From NCBI GenBank assembly GCA_000436835.1, contig FR889113.1, forward strand, positions 1 to 27,263: DNA of 27,263 nt, written 5' to 3'. This DNA comes from Eubacterium sp. CAG:251. GTDB taxonomy: Bacteria > Bacillota > Clostridia > Oscillospirales > Acutalibacteraceae. Every line of letters begins with the position of its first letter. Position 1 is the stretch's first letter. The position numbers were made by a program, and so were the translations under genes. Of the stretch, positions 1-7,428 are shown piece by piece. A model generated the notes under the pieces. The model was not told the origin of the DNA, ran no database searches, and saw nothing but the letters and a program-made list of their open reading frames with translations.

Positions 1-51
1 GAATTTCGTTTTATAGCACGGCGCGGTTTAGCCACTTTATCGACAGTCTGA
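1..51 (+). other. possible C-terminal tail of a plus-strand gene
   Basis: Frame 1 is open from the first base to a TGA at 49-51, giving a 16-codon tail rich in Arg, Ala and Thr. It is followed directly by a terminator hairpin whose T-run faces the plus strand, as expected at the end of a plus-strand gene. Another frame is also open across the stretch, so the reading frame is not secure. No product can be named from so little. Confidence 0.2.
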
Positions 52-83
52 AAGGACTTGGAAAAATCCAAGTCCTTATTTTT
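52..83 (+). terminator. intrinsic terminator after an upstream plus-strand unit
   Basis: A perfect 10-bp stem (52-61 with 68-77, aaggacttgg/ccaagtcctt) has a 6-base loop and is followed by attttt. The minus-strand side has only three T residues. It therefore mainly serves a plus-strand gene to the left, and may also stop the minus-strand YhhN/MATE unit whose last stop codon is at 82-84. Confidence 0.7.
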
Positions 84-771
84 ATGCAAACATAACAGAA
101 GCAGCTATAAGATACTGACCCGCATAATAGAGAAAATGATTTACAAACAAATGAATCGGTTTATCCTTTCCTCTGCCAAAGAAGGTGTTAGACAAAACAG
201 CATCCGAAAGTAAAAACAATACAGAACCGATTGCCATAATAACGTAAGCCTTTTGAAAATGAGTAACAAATACAGCAATAATTGAAATAACCGAAGTCAT
301 TGCAAGAAACGCTACATAAACTGCAACAATACGTCTGTATGCACCGTAGTGAACTTTCATAAGATTTGCAGAAGCTACGGTCAAAACGCCGATTATTACA
401 GAAACAACAGCGGCAATAAGAACCAAGTACCATTTCATCTTAATCGAATAAATTACAGCGCAAAAATAGAAAATATGACCGATTAGAAAGAAAATAAATC
501 CACCCTTCAAATAGATTTTTTCTTCATTTTTATATATTCCCTTTAAGTCAAGCAAAATATCGCCAACAAGACCAAGCGCTCCGCCCATTATAACAAGTGA
601 ACCGTATGTATATGCCTTATAATTTGTAATAAGAGCAAATACTGCGGTTAAAAGATAGCAAAGACTTGATACAGACTTAAAAATCAAATTATTCACACTG
701 TAACCTTTGCTCCTGTTAAAGCAAAATATGAGTGAAATCACAACACCTACTGATAAAACAACATAATACAT
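82..771 (-). CDS. YhhN (TMEM86) family membrane protein
   Basis: A 229-residue, strongly hydrophobic protein with about seven or eight membrane segments. It carries the landmarks of the YhhN/TMEM86 family: Gly-Asp at 70-71 in a G-x-x-G-D-I-L-L-D stretch, Gly-His at 98-99, Ser-Asp at 189-190 and Y-Y-x-x-Q at 215-219. Animal TMEM86B is a lysoplasmalogenase that cleaves the vinyl-ether bond of lysoplasmalogens, and many anaerobic clostridia make plasmalogens, so that activity is plausible here but inferred from family only. I chose ATG at 771, because AGGGGG lies 11 bases upstream; the in-frame GTG at 783 would sit against that ribosome binding site. It lies 22 bases after the MATE gene on the same strand and is probably its second cistron. 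Confidence 0.82.
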   Translation of the reverse strand: MYYVVLSVGVVISLIFCFNRSKGYSVNNLIFKSVSSLCYLLTAVFALITNYKAYTYGSLVIMGGALGLVGDILLDLKGIYKNEEKIYLKGGFIFFLIGHIFYFCAVIYSIKMKWYLVLIAAVVSVIIGVLTVASANLMKVHYGAYRRIVAVYVAFLAMTSVISIIAVFVTHFQKAYVIMAIGSVLFLLSDAVLSNTFFGRGKDKPIHLFVNHFLYYAGQYLIAASVMFA

Positions 772-793
772 TATTAATATCACCCCCTAACAG

Positions 794-2140
794 TTAAATT
801 TGATTTTGAATCATCTGTTTAAATTTCTTTTTCTTATTAAGATAAATAATAATTAACGGGATGTCCGCAAGAAGCCACGCAACAGGACCTGCATAACAAA
901 TTGCGTTAAACCCAATGACTTTTGCAAATATAAGAGCAACGGCAAGTCTTCCAAAAAATTCTCCTGCTCCGGCAATCATATTGGCATAAGTAAAGCCGAG
1001 ACCTTGAAGTGTATTTCTAAATACGAATAATATTGCAACAAGACTGTAACATTCTGCAATTGCCCAAAGATAATGATTAGCCGCATTCATTATTTCAGGA
1101 TTATATTCTTTCATAAAGAGTTTAACAATAAAAGGACCTATTCCTACCAAAATTGCACTACAGAAAAGGGATACAATTACATCAAGAATAAATATTTTCT
1201 TAACGCTTTTAATAATTCTTTCATACTTTCCTGCACCGTAATTTTGAGAAACAAAGGTCATATTGCCTACGCCCAAACCTGACATAGGAATATTGGTAAG
1301 CTGTTCTACCCTGCCGGCAGCGGTAAAACCGGCTATTACATTAGCTCCAAATCCGTTTACAGCGGTTTGAAGTACCATTGAACCTATTGATGTAATACTG
1401 AATTGAAGCGAAATAGGAATTCCTATTTTAATTTGCGACCATGAAGTTTTCAAGTCAAGTTTAAGAGAAGATTTATTAATAGTATATTCTTCGGTATGCT
1501 TAAACACACTTATTGCAGACAAAATCATTGCAACAAGTTCGCTTATTGCGGTTGCCCAAGCAGCACCTATAACACCCCATTTGAAGTAACCGACAAATAG
1601 GATATCAAGTATCAAATTGACTATTACGCTTACAATTAAAAAATAAAGAGGTCGTTTACTGTCGCCGACTGCACGAGAAAGAGAGTTAAAATTATTAAGC
1701 GACATTTGAATAGGTACGGCATAATAGAGCACGTCAATATATTGCGCTGACATATCAATAATCTCGTCAGGTGTGTCGATTAATCTTAAAAGAGGACGAG
1801 AAAGGAAATGCGCAACTATCATTATAATCATACCGATAAGAAATGAAAGAGCAATACTGTTACCGGCATATTTATTCATTTTATCAAAACGTTTAGCTCC
1901 AAAGGCTTGAGCAACAGAAATCGTAAAACCCGAGGTAAGCCCTAACGATGTTCCTATTATAAAGTTGTTAATCGAGCCGACATTTCCGACAGCGGCAAGT
2001 GCGTTAGTTCCTACAAATCTGCCGACAATAATATTATCCACCAAATTATAATTATATTGAAGCATTGAACTTGCCATAATAGGAAGAGCAAATAAAATAA
2101 TACTCTTTAAAGGTTTTCCGTTTATCAAATCCGTTTTCAT
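794..2140 (-). CDS. MATE family efflux transporter
   Basis: A 448-residue polytopic membrane protein, the usual MATE length, with about twelve predicted membrane segments in two halves. The N-terminus (KPLKSIILFALPIMASSMLQ, then YNLVDNIIVGRFVG) is the classic MATE start, and the P-x-x-M, VDN-x-x-VG and N-x-x-S motifs typical of DinF/NorM-like proteins are visible. Members export drugs, dyes or metabolites in exchange for Na+ or H+; the substrate cannot be read from the sequence. The start ATG at 2140 is preceded by AGAGGAAATATA. A promoter at 2175-2203 drives it, and the YhhN gene follows 22 bases downstream. It is divergent from sigK. Confidence 0.93.
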   Translation of the reverse strand: MKTDLINGKPLKSIILFALPIMASSMLQYNYNLVDNIIVGRFVGTNALAAVGNVGSINNFIIGTSLGLTSGFTISVAQAFGAKRFDKMNKYAGNSIALSFLIGMIIMIVAHFLSRPLLRLIDTPDEIIDMSAQYIDVLYYAVPIQMSLNNFNSLSRAVGDSKRPLYFLIVSVIVNLILDILFVGYFKWGVIGAAWATAISELVAMILSAISVFKHTEEYTINKSSLKLDLKTSWSQIKIGIPISLQFSITSIGSMVLQTAVNGFGANVIAGFTAAGRVEQLTNIPMSGLGVGNMTFVSQNYGAGKYERIIKSVKKIFILDVIVSLFCSAILVGIGPFIVKLFMKEYNPEIMNAANHYLWAIAECYSLVAILFVFRNTLQGLGFTYANMIAGAGEFFGRLAVALIFAKVIGFNAICYAGPVAWLLADIPLIIIYLNKKKKFKQMIQNQI

Positions 2141-2174
2141 TATATTTCCTCTATGTATACCTTTATCTTAAATA

Positions 2175-2203
2175 ACTTTAACATTAATAATATGACAAGT
2201 CAA
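2175..2203 (-). promoter_or_regulatory. sigma-A-like promoter of the MATE-YhhN unit
   Basis: On the minus strand TTGACT (2203-2198) and TAAAGT (2180-2175) are separated by 17 bases. The position, about 35 bases above the MATE start codon, is suitable. The -10 box is only a partial match. Confidence 0.5.
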
Positions 2204-2288
2204 TACAAAATGCAAATTATTATAATTATTTGCAAACAAAAGGTTAATTGGACAAATGCTCTCATCATATATTTAATCGGTGATGAAA

Positions 2289-2972
2289 ATGCTTTCAGCA
2301 ATAATTTCTGCAATAAGTGCAAATTTGATTTATTTTATATTGCACATTCAAAACACGTCAAGTTTTCCAAAGCCCCTTTCGCCAAAAGAAGAAAAAGTAA
2401 TGCTTGAACGAATGAAAAACGGCGATAAAAGTGCAAGAGCTGTTCTAATAGAAAGAAATCTTAGACTGGTAAGTCATATTGTTAAAAAATACTATTCAAA
2501 AACAAATGATAACGATGACTTAATAAGCATAGGAACAATCGGTCTTATAAAAGCAATTGATTCTTTCGACAGCGAAAAATGCGTTCGCCTTGCTACATAT
2601 GCGTCACGTTGTATTGAAAACGAAATATTAATGCATTTCAGAACAGGAAAGAAACAATCAAACGACATATATTTAGGCGATGCACTTGATGTTGACAAAG
2701 ACGGTAACCCGCTTACTGTTGAAGATACAATCAGTTCGCCTGTTGATTTAGCCGAAGATTTAGAAAAAAAGATACAATGGGAAAAAGTATCACGCATTAT
2801 AGAAAAAATGCCAAACGGCAGAGAAAAAGAAATTATCGTATTAAGATATGGACTAAATAACAAAAAGCCTCTAACGCAAAGAGAAATTGCGCAGAGGCTG
2901 AAAATAAGCAGAAGTTATGTTTCGAGAATAGAAAAAAAGGTATTAAATGATATAAAAAATGAAATAGACTAA
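2289..2972 (+). CDS. sigK: RNA polymerase sporulation sigma factor SigK (pro-sigma-K)
   Basis: A late mother-cell sigma factor of the sigma-70 family. The protein has a hydrophobic N-terminal pro-sequence (about residues 3-20), then SFPKPLSPKEE, the sigma region 2 core (LIERNLRLVSHIVKKYY, DLISIGTIGLIKAI, RLATYASRCIENEILMHFR) and a region 4 helix-turn-helix (LTQREIAQRLKISRSYVSRI). In Bacillus subtilis the pro-sequence tethers SigK to the membrane until SpoIVFB removes it; this copy keeps such an extension. The gene is continuous, so no skin-type element interrupts it here. I chose ATG 2289 (227 residues) because GGTGAT at 2279-2284 is well placed for it; GTG 2280 and ATG 2283 overlap that sequence. 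It converges with the next gene without spare bases. It implies a spore-former. Confidence 0.93.
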   Translation: MLSAIISAISANLIYFILHIQNTSSFPKPLSPKEEKVMLERMKNGDKSARAVLIERNLRLVSHIVKKYYSKTNDNDDLISIGTIGLIKAIDSFDSEKCVRLATYASRCIENEILMHFRTGKKQSNDIYLGDALDVDKDGNPLTVEDTISSPVDLAEDLEKKIQWEKVSRIIEKMPNGREKEIIVLRYGLNNKKPLTQREIAQRLKISRSYVSRIEKKVLNDIKNEID

Positions 2973-3194
2973 TTACTTATTTTTTAATTGTTCTTTTAAT
3001 GTTTTGTTTTCTTCCTCCAAAGCTTCAAGCATTGCTATATTCTGTTTCAATTCCCTATTGACAGATTTCAATTGAAAATCAAGATTCGAATTAATTATTT
3101 CAAGCCTTTGACATTCAAAATTGACATCTTCAAGTGCCGCCATAAGACGTGATATTTCGTCCTTAAGTTTTTGCACATCAGAATTTTTAACCAT
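2973..3194 (-). CDS. small coiled-coil protein of unknown function
   Basis: Seventy-three residues, almost all helical and charged, with heptad spacing of Leu/Ile (LKDEISRLMAALEDV, LEALEEENKTLKEQL) and no membrane segment or signal. It should form a coiled coil. I do not recognise the family. The start ATG at 3194 has AGGGG six bases upstream. Its stop codon directly abuts the sigK stop (convergent, no intergenic base), so the two transcripts probably overlap. Upstream is the terminator of the PpiC gene on the same strand, and I see no strong promoter of its own, so it may depend on read-through. Confidence 0.7.
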   Translation of the reverse strand: MVKNSDVQKLKDEISRLMAALEDVNFECQRLEIINSNLDFQLKSVNRELKQNIAMLEALEEENKTLKEQLKNK

Positions 3195-3220
3195 ATAAAT
3201 CCCCTAATATAAAAAGCAAT

Positions 3221-3246
3221 AAAGAGGTTGATAATCCAACCTCTTT
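3221..3246 (-). terminator. intrinsic terminator after the first PpiC gene
   Basis: A 10-bp stem (3221-3230 with 3237-3246, aaagaggttg/caacctcttt) has a 6-base loop. On the minus strand it is followed by ATTGCTTTTT. It lies just below the stop codon of the 3256-5109 gene. Confidence 0.7.
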
Positions 3247-3255
3247 GATTTTGCG

Positions 3256-5109
3256 TTAATTATCAATATCGACGTCCTTCTCAAAGTAACGAGAGCCAAA
3301 CCAATTAACTTTAATTGAATAATCCTTTTCAAGTTTTTCTGTCTTGCTTGTGCTGTCGCCGGAAGAAAGTGCTTTTTTAGCAGCATACTGCCAAGTTGTA
3401 AGGTCACCATTGCCGACAAAATACATAATATGATAGCCGTAATCTGACTTAACAATAGCAGTATCGCCTGCTTTTCTTGAAGAATCAAAACTCCAAGCTG
3501 AGAATGAATTTACCATTTGACCCGGTACTACATCTTCGTAAAGACCGCCGTTATCTTTAGAACCTGTATCCGAAGTATTATTTTTAGCAAGTTGTGCAAA
3601 GCTCTTTTCGTTCTTATCGCCTGCGTTAAACTCATCAAGAATCTTTGTAGCTTTCTTATATGCTGCAGACCATTGCTTATCTGTTGCATCCTTAGCTGCT
3701 GTTTTATTATCACTTGTTTCAGGAGCAATAAGAATATGACGGACATTAACAGTCTTTCTGTTCTGAATTGAAGCAGGAGAAAGAACATAAACTACAGTCG
3801 TGCTGTATTGATATGAATCGCCTGCTTTTCTCTTTGAACTATAGAGCCAATCAAGACCCGGAAAGCTTTTCTTGTTCTTGTCATCAGCAGTTGCAATAGC
3901 ATAGCCTTTATTCTTAAGGTTTTCCTTTGTAACGCCATATTCAGTTGAATAACCGGCATCCTCATAAGCAGTTTTATAGAACTTATCAGATGCATACTTT
4001 TGGCAAAGAGCAGTAAAGTTAGAAGCATCTTTTGCAAGTGCCTTCTTAAATGCCTTTGCATCATCTTCACTTGAACATTCAAAAAGTCTTACGTCAACTG
4101 CAAGAAGTTCATCTTCGTGATTTTTCTTATAATTATCATAATCTTTTGTTGTATATTCTTTTTCATTTGACTTGTCGCTAAGTTCGCTCTTATAGTTATC
4201 GGCAATATAACTTCTTGTTGCTTCTTGGGTAAACAAGCTTTCAGTTACACCCTTACCCATTGCTTTAACAAGATAACCGCTTAAAGTATATCCATACTTA
4301 TGAGCTGATTCTCTGTACTGCTGAAGTGTTTCCTTGAGTTCTTTCTTTTGTTCCGCAGTAATCTCAGGGTCTTTTCCGTTATTCGCAGCTTTAGCGGCAA
4401 GATAATATGTATATGTTGATTCAATAGATTCGATTACTTCATCGTGAATATACTCTTCCCAAGTAACAGTTTCGTTATCATCATTTTTTGTTGTTTGTTT
4501 AGAAAGCTTTTTGTCAAAATCAACATCAAGATTGTACTGCTTAGGATCAAGACCGTACTGGCTGTACTGCTGCTGTCTGGTTCTTAAATTATTATAAGTC
4601 AATGCAAAATAATAATTGTATGTAGCAACCTTGATTTTTGCCTTTTCACTGCCGTCCTTATTAGATACAGTCATACCGGTAAAAGTTTGGGCAGGAATGC
4701 TGAGAGAAGCAATGAAGCCTTTTCTGACAGCACCGGTTGCAACATAAGTTACAAGAAGTGCAACAACTATAACAATACAAACTGCAGATTTGATAATTTT
4801 AACCGTTTTGGGAGCAAGTCCGTTGCTGTTAGCTCCTACTGCAGAATACTTTTCGCTGAGCTTCTTAATTTCGCCGGAAAGCTTTTCAATTTCTTTTTCG
4901 TCGTCACAGTCGTCTTTTTTTGCTTTAAGAGCATCGATTTCTTTCTTTATTTCTGCTCTTTTTGCTTCGTTCTTTTCACGGTTTTTTGCAGCCTTAGCAG
5001 CTTTTTTTTCAGCAGATTTTTTTGCCTTAGCGGCTTTTTTTGCCGACTTATCATCAGCATTCAAGCTACCGCCTGTCAACAAATCATCTTCTAATTGTTT
5101 TTTTGCCAT
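3256..5109 (-). CDS. membrane-anchored PpiC-type peptidyl-prolyl isomerase (SurA/PrsA-like), paralogue 1
   Basis: A 617-residue foldase expected to help proteins fold just outside the membrane. Residues 20-90 form a Lys/Ala/Glu-rich cytoplasmic segment that looks like a coiled coil; one membrane helix spans about 106-124; the rest is extracytoplasmic. A parvulin domain lies at about 455-566, with V-R-H-I-L-I-A, GGLYEDVVPGQMV and KSDYGYHIMYF. The region between has SurA-N-like helices. There is no lipobox, unlike PrsA. Start ATG 5109 has TAGGTAGGAC upstream. A promoter at 5152-5180 and a terminator at 3221-3246 make it a separate unit. The gene next upstream is a paralogue. The highly charged N-terminus is unusual for PrsA/SurA proteins. 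Confidence 0.88.
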   Translation of the reverse strand: MAKKQLEDDLLTGGSLNADDKSAKKAAKAKKSAEKKAAKAAKNREKNEAKRAEIKKEIDALKAKKDDCDDEKEIEKLSGEIKKLSEKYSAVGANSNGLAPKTVKIIKSAVCIVIVVALLVTYVATGAVRKGFIASLSIPAQTFTGMTVSNKDGSEKAKIKVATYNYYFALTYNNLRTRQQQYSQYGLDPKQYNLDVDFDKKLSKQTTKNDDNETVTWEEYIHDEVIESIESTYTYYLAAKAANNGKDPEITAEQKKELKETLQQYRESAHKYGYTLSGYLVKAMGKGVTESLFTQEATRSYIADNYKSELSDKSNEKEYTTKDYDNYKKNHEDELLAVDVRLFECSSEDDAKAFKKALAKDASNFTALCQKYASDKFYKTAYEDAGYSTEYGVTKENLKNKGYAIATADDKNKKSFPGLDWLYSSKRKAGDSYQYSTTVVYVLSPASIQNRKTVNVRHILIAPETSDNKTAAKDATDKQWSAAYKKATKILDEFNAGDKNEKSFAQLAKNNTSDTGSKDNGGLYEDVVPGQMVNSFSAWSFDSSRKAGDTAIVKSDYGYHIMYFVGNGDLTTWQYAAKKALSSGDSTSKTEKLEKDYSIKVNWFGSRYFEKDVDIDN

Positions 5110-5151
5110 ATTTTCGTCCTACCTATTTCAATCAAATTTAATTCACAAAAT

Positions 5152-5180
5152 ATTTTACACTATTGTAACTAATATTACAA
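5152..5180 (-). promoter_or_regulatory. sigma-A-like promoter of PpiC paralogue 1
   Basis: On the minus strand TTGTAA (5180-5175) and TAAAAT (5157-5152) are 17 bases apart, with TG just before the -10. The start codon is about 43 bases downstream of the -10 box. The -35 is one arm of an inverted repeat (5163-5180). Confidence 0.55.
5163..5180. promoter_or_regulatory. inverted repeat over the -35 box (possible operator)
   Basis: TTGTAA and TTACAA are separated by six bases, a perfect inverted repeat covering the -35 and part of the spacer of the PpiC promoter. This is a suitable place for a repressor, but the repeat is short and in AT-rich DNA, so chance is possible. Confidence 0.3.
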
Positions 5181-5213
5181 GTTTTATTTTGTTTTTTCTG
5201 AAAATTATATACA

Positions 5214-5232
5214 AAATGATACTAAATCATTT
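5214..5232 (-). terminator. weak hairpin at the end of PpiC paralogue 2
   Basis: aaatgat (5214-5220) pairs with atcattt (5226-5232) around a 5-base loop, overlapping the stop codon at 5231-5233. It is AT-only apart from one G-C pair, and the following minus-strand sequence is only moderately T-rich. Termination would be poor, so some read-through into paralogue 1 is likely. Confidence 0.25.
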
Positions 5233-7126
5233 AATTATTGCCTGATGAAGCACTTGTTGTGCCTTGAGCAGAATTTGACGAGGATGCCGTTGCTGATTCT
5301 GCCGCTGCCTCTTTAGCAGCCTTTTCCTTATCAACTGCCTTCTTAATTGCATTCTCATGCACTTTAACTTCTGCTTTATCAATCATAGTGCTTAATCTGT
5401 CGGATTTTATTTGAGCAATAATTTTTGATTGATATTCAGGGCAATCATTAATAAAGAACATAATATGATAACCATAATCGCTCTTTACAATTCCTGTATC
5501 ACCGTACTTACGTGAATCGTCAATTGACCACTTTTCAAAATCCGGCACCATTTGACCGAGCGTTACACTTTCATAAAGACCGCCGAAAGAATCGTTTGAA
5601 CCTGATGAAGTTGAAGCTGAGTCCGTACTGTATTGCTCTGCAAGCTTTGCAAATTCATATTCGCTTTTATCTGTTTTATTAAATTTAGCAAGAATAGAGT
5701 CAGCTTTTTTCTTAGCTGCTGCCCATTGTTCATCCGTATATTCAGTTTTTTCTGAAGTGCTTGACGATGAATTGTTGCCACTCTCAGGAGCAACAAGAAT
5801 ATGCCTTACAGTGTATGTTTCGTCCTCTTCAACGCTTGCCTTAGAAGTTTTTAATACAATGTAAATATATCCTGCACTCTCATCAATATAATACTTCTTT
5901 GAGCCTACCTTTGTATCATCTGAGAAAAGCCATGTATTCATCTTATCATCAAACGGTGAATCACTTCCGGAAACAGTTGTAACAACATTACTTTCATAAG
6001 ACTTAATAGCCTCTTCCCTTGCCTTTTTCTCGGTAAGTGTGCTGTCCTGCTCCATTGATGACTTAACTTGAGAATCAATATAAGATGAATAAACCTCAGG
6101 CACAAGAGCAATAACTGATTTTTTATCTTTCATCTTAGCCATAATTTTCTCGGCAGTTTTAATTGATTCGTTCTTAGAATTTTCATCTGTTGCATCATAA
6201 GGAGAAGCAATATAATAAAATTCTATTTTCTTATAATCATTTTTGTGGTCATTATAATATTTATCAACATCGTTATCCGTAACTTTTGTTTCACACTTAA
6301 ACTTGCCCTTGTAATTAGCGCTTAAGTAATACTGTTCAAGCATAAGCCTTATTGTATCCTCTGAACAATATGTACCAAAGTTTGCTTTGATGTATTGGTC
6401 AAGACTGACATCATTTTGAGATGCGGAATCCTTAAGAGTCGAAATTTGCTTATCAATAGTTTTCTTTTGGGCGTTTGTAAGAGTTACACCCTCCTCAAGT
6501 GCTTTGGAATAATAGGTTGTAATCTGTTCAACTTCTTTAAGAGCTTCAGTTTCAAAAAACTTTTGCCACGAAATCTTATTTCCGTCATCATCGGTTGTGT
6601 ATTGCTTTGAATAATCTTTAGTAGTATCAAGACTGTAATAACCGTAGGAAGCATATTGCTCATAATAGCTTACGATGCTTGCGTAATAATAGTCGTACAT
6701 TCCAATACTGATTTTTTGCCCGTCAACAGTTGCAACAACAGAAGCGGGATTCATATATTTGCCCTCCTTGCCGTTAGGTACAGTATAATATCTAACGCCA
6801 AAAGTAGCGACAACTGCAATTACTGCTGCAAGAAAAATTGCAAGCGGTATAAATTTAAGCGGCTCTTTGTTAATAACAATCTTATTATCGTTTTGATTAT
6901 CTAAAGCTTGTGTTGGCTTCGGCTCGCTTACTTTGTCAAATGAAATTGAATAGTCTTGATTTTCCATAACAAGATTTTCATCAAGCGTCGGCGCTTTTGC
7001 ATCAAACTCCCAATTGTCGCTTGTTTCGTATTTAACACCGTCTTTTTCTTCAAGACCGGAGTCAACTGAATCATTATTAACGTCAGTCAATTTTTCCTCA
7101 TTTTCGTTTAAGTCTTTTTCGTCCAT
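5231..7126 (-). CDS. membrane-anchored PpiC-type peptidyl-prolyl isomerase, paralogue 2
   Basis: A 631-residue parvulin-type foldase related to the 3256-5109 protein. It has an acidic cytoplasmic N-terminus (about 1-88), one membrane helix (about 92-112), SurA-N-like helices, and a PpiC domain at about 438-560 (YTVRHILVAPE, GGLYESVTLGQMVPDF, KSDYGYHIMFF). The C-terminus (about 585-631) is a low-complexity Lys/Ala then Ser/Ala/Gly tail. The start ATG 7126 is preceded by AGGAGTGAAATT. A consensus promoter lies at 7188-7216. Between the two genes are about 120 bases with a second promoter, so they can be expressed apart. The cytoplasmic tails have opposite charge (acidic here, basic in the paralogue), which could let the two associate; that is inference. 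Confidence 0.88.
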   Translation of the reverse strand: MDEKDLNENEEKLTDVNNDSVDSGLEEKDGVKYETSDNWEFDAKAPTLDENLVMENQDYSISFDKVSEPKPTQALDNQNDNKIVINKEPLKFIPLAIFLAAVIAVVATFGVRYYTVPNGKEGKYMNPASVVATVDGQKISIGMYDYYYASIVSYYEQYASYGYYSLDTTKDYSKQYTTDDDGNKISWQKFFETEALKEVEQITTYYSKALEEGVTLTNAQKKTIDKQISTLKDSASQNDVSLDQYIKANFGTYCSEDTIRLMLEQYYLSANYKGKFKCETKVTDNDVDKYYNDHKNDYKKIEFYYIASPYDATDENSKNESIKTAEKIMAKMKDKKSVIALVPEVYSSYIDSQVKSSMEQDSTLTEKKAREEAIKSYESNVVTTVSGSDSPFDDKMNTWLFSDDTKVGSKKYYIDESAGYIYIVLKTSKASVEEDETYTVRHILVAPESGNNSSSSTSEKTEYTDEQWAAAKKKADSILAKFNKTDKSEYEFAKLAEQYSTDSASTSSGSNDSFGGLYESVTLGQMVPDFEKWSIDDSRKYGDTGIVKSDYGYHIMFFINDCPEYQSKIIAQIKSDRLSTMIDKAEVKVHENAIKKAVDKEKAAKEAAAESATASSSNSAQGTTSASSGNN

Positions 7127-7187
7127 AATTTCACTCCTGTATTTTCCGTTTTATCAAAAACAGAAAAATATGTTTAAATTCCTATCA

Positions 7188-7216
7188 ATTATACAATATA
7201 TCGTTTAAGATTGCAA
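7188..7216 (-). promoter_or_regulatory. sigma-A promoter of PpiC paralogue 2
   Basis: On the minus strand TTGCAA (7216-7211) and a perfect TATAAT (7193-7188) are exactly 17 bases apart. The predicted start of transcription is about 55 bases above the start codon. Confidence 0.7.
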
Positions 7217-7309
7217 CACCTTAACAATATTTATAAATTAAAATTTATATTATAATAATATGAACAGTTAAATTTTTATTCATATCCTGTTAACCTTAAA
7301 TTATTATAC

Positions 7310-7338
7310 TTGCAAAATCAGTATAAGTAGTGTATATT
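7310..7338 (+). promoter_or_regulatory. candidate sigma-A promoter of the O-antigen-ligase-like gene
   Basis: TTGCAA (7310-7315) and TATATT (7333-7338) are 17 bases apart, with TG directly before the -10. The gene starts about 90 bases downstream. Other AT-rich hexamers nearby could serve instead. Confidence 0.45.
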
Positions 7339-7428
7339 ATACTTTGTGTTTTATACTGTTTTGTAGCAAACAAATAAAAATATTATTTATATAATACATA
7401 AGCGTAATTATTCGCTGAGGTTTAAATT

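Larger units (their letters stand above)
7127..7428. other. 302-base divergent intergenic region
   Basis: It is very AT-rich and carries outward promoters for the PpiC gene on the left and the O-antigen-ligase-like gene on the right. The middle (about 7220-7305) contains short AT palindromes such as tataaatt/aatttata but nothing I can name. I see no open reading frame of note, riboswitch or RNA gene. Confidence 0.6.

Noticed and set aside
2243..2273. Possible sigma-E promoter for sigK (GTTAATT and CATATATT)
   Set aside because: The spacing of 16 and weak -35 are poor, and transcription would start on the presumed ribosome binding site.
2153..2407. Open frame of 84 codons overlapping the start of sigK
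   Set aside because: Different frame from sigK, low-complexity translation and no ribosome binding site.
3205..3240. Own promoter for the 73-residue coiled-coil gene (TTATCA and TATATT)
   Set aside because: The hexamers have 17-base spacing but the transcript would start at the ribosome binding site, leaving no usable leader.
4687..5245. Plus-strand frames of 135 and 151 codons opposite the PpiC N-terminus
   Set aside because: Phe/Ser/Cys-rich products are the mirror of the Lys/Ala/Glu-rich coding sequence on the other strand.
7217..7309. Riboswitch or small RNA in the divergent intergenic region
   Set aside because: Only short AT palindromes are present; no conserved riboswitch core or GC stem is visible.
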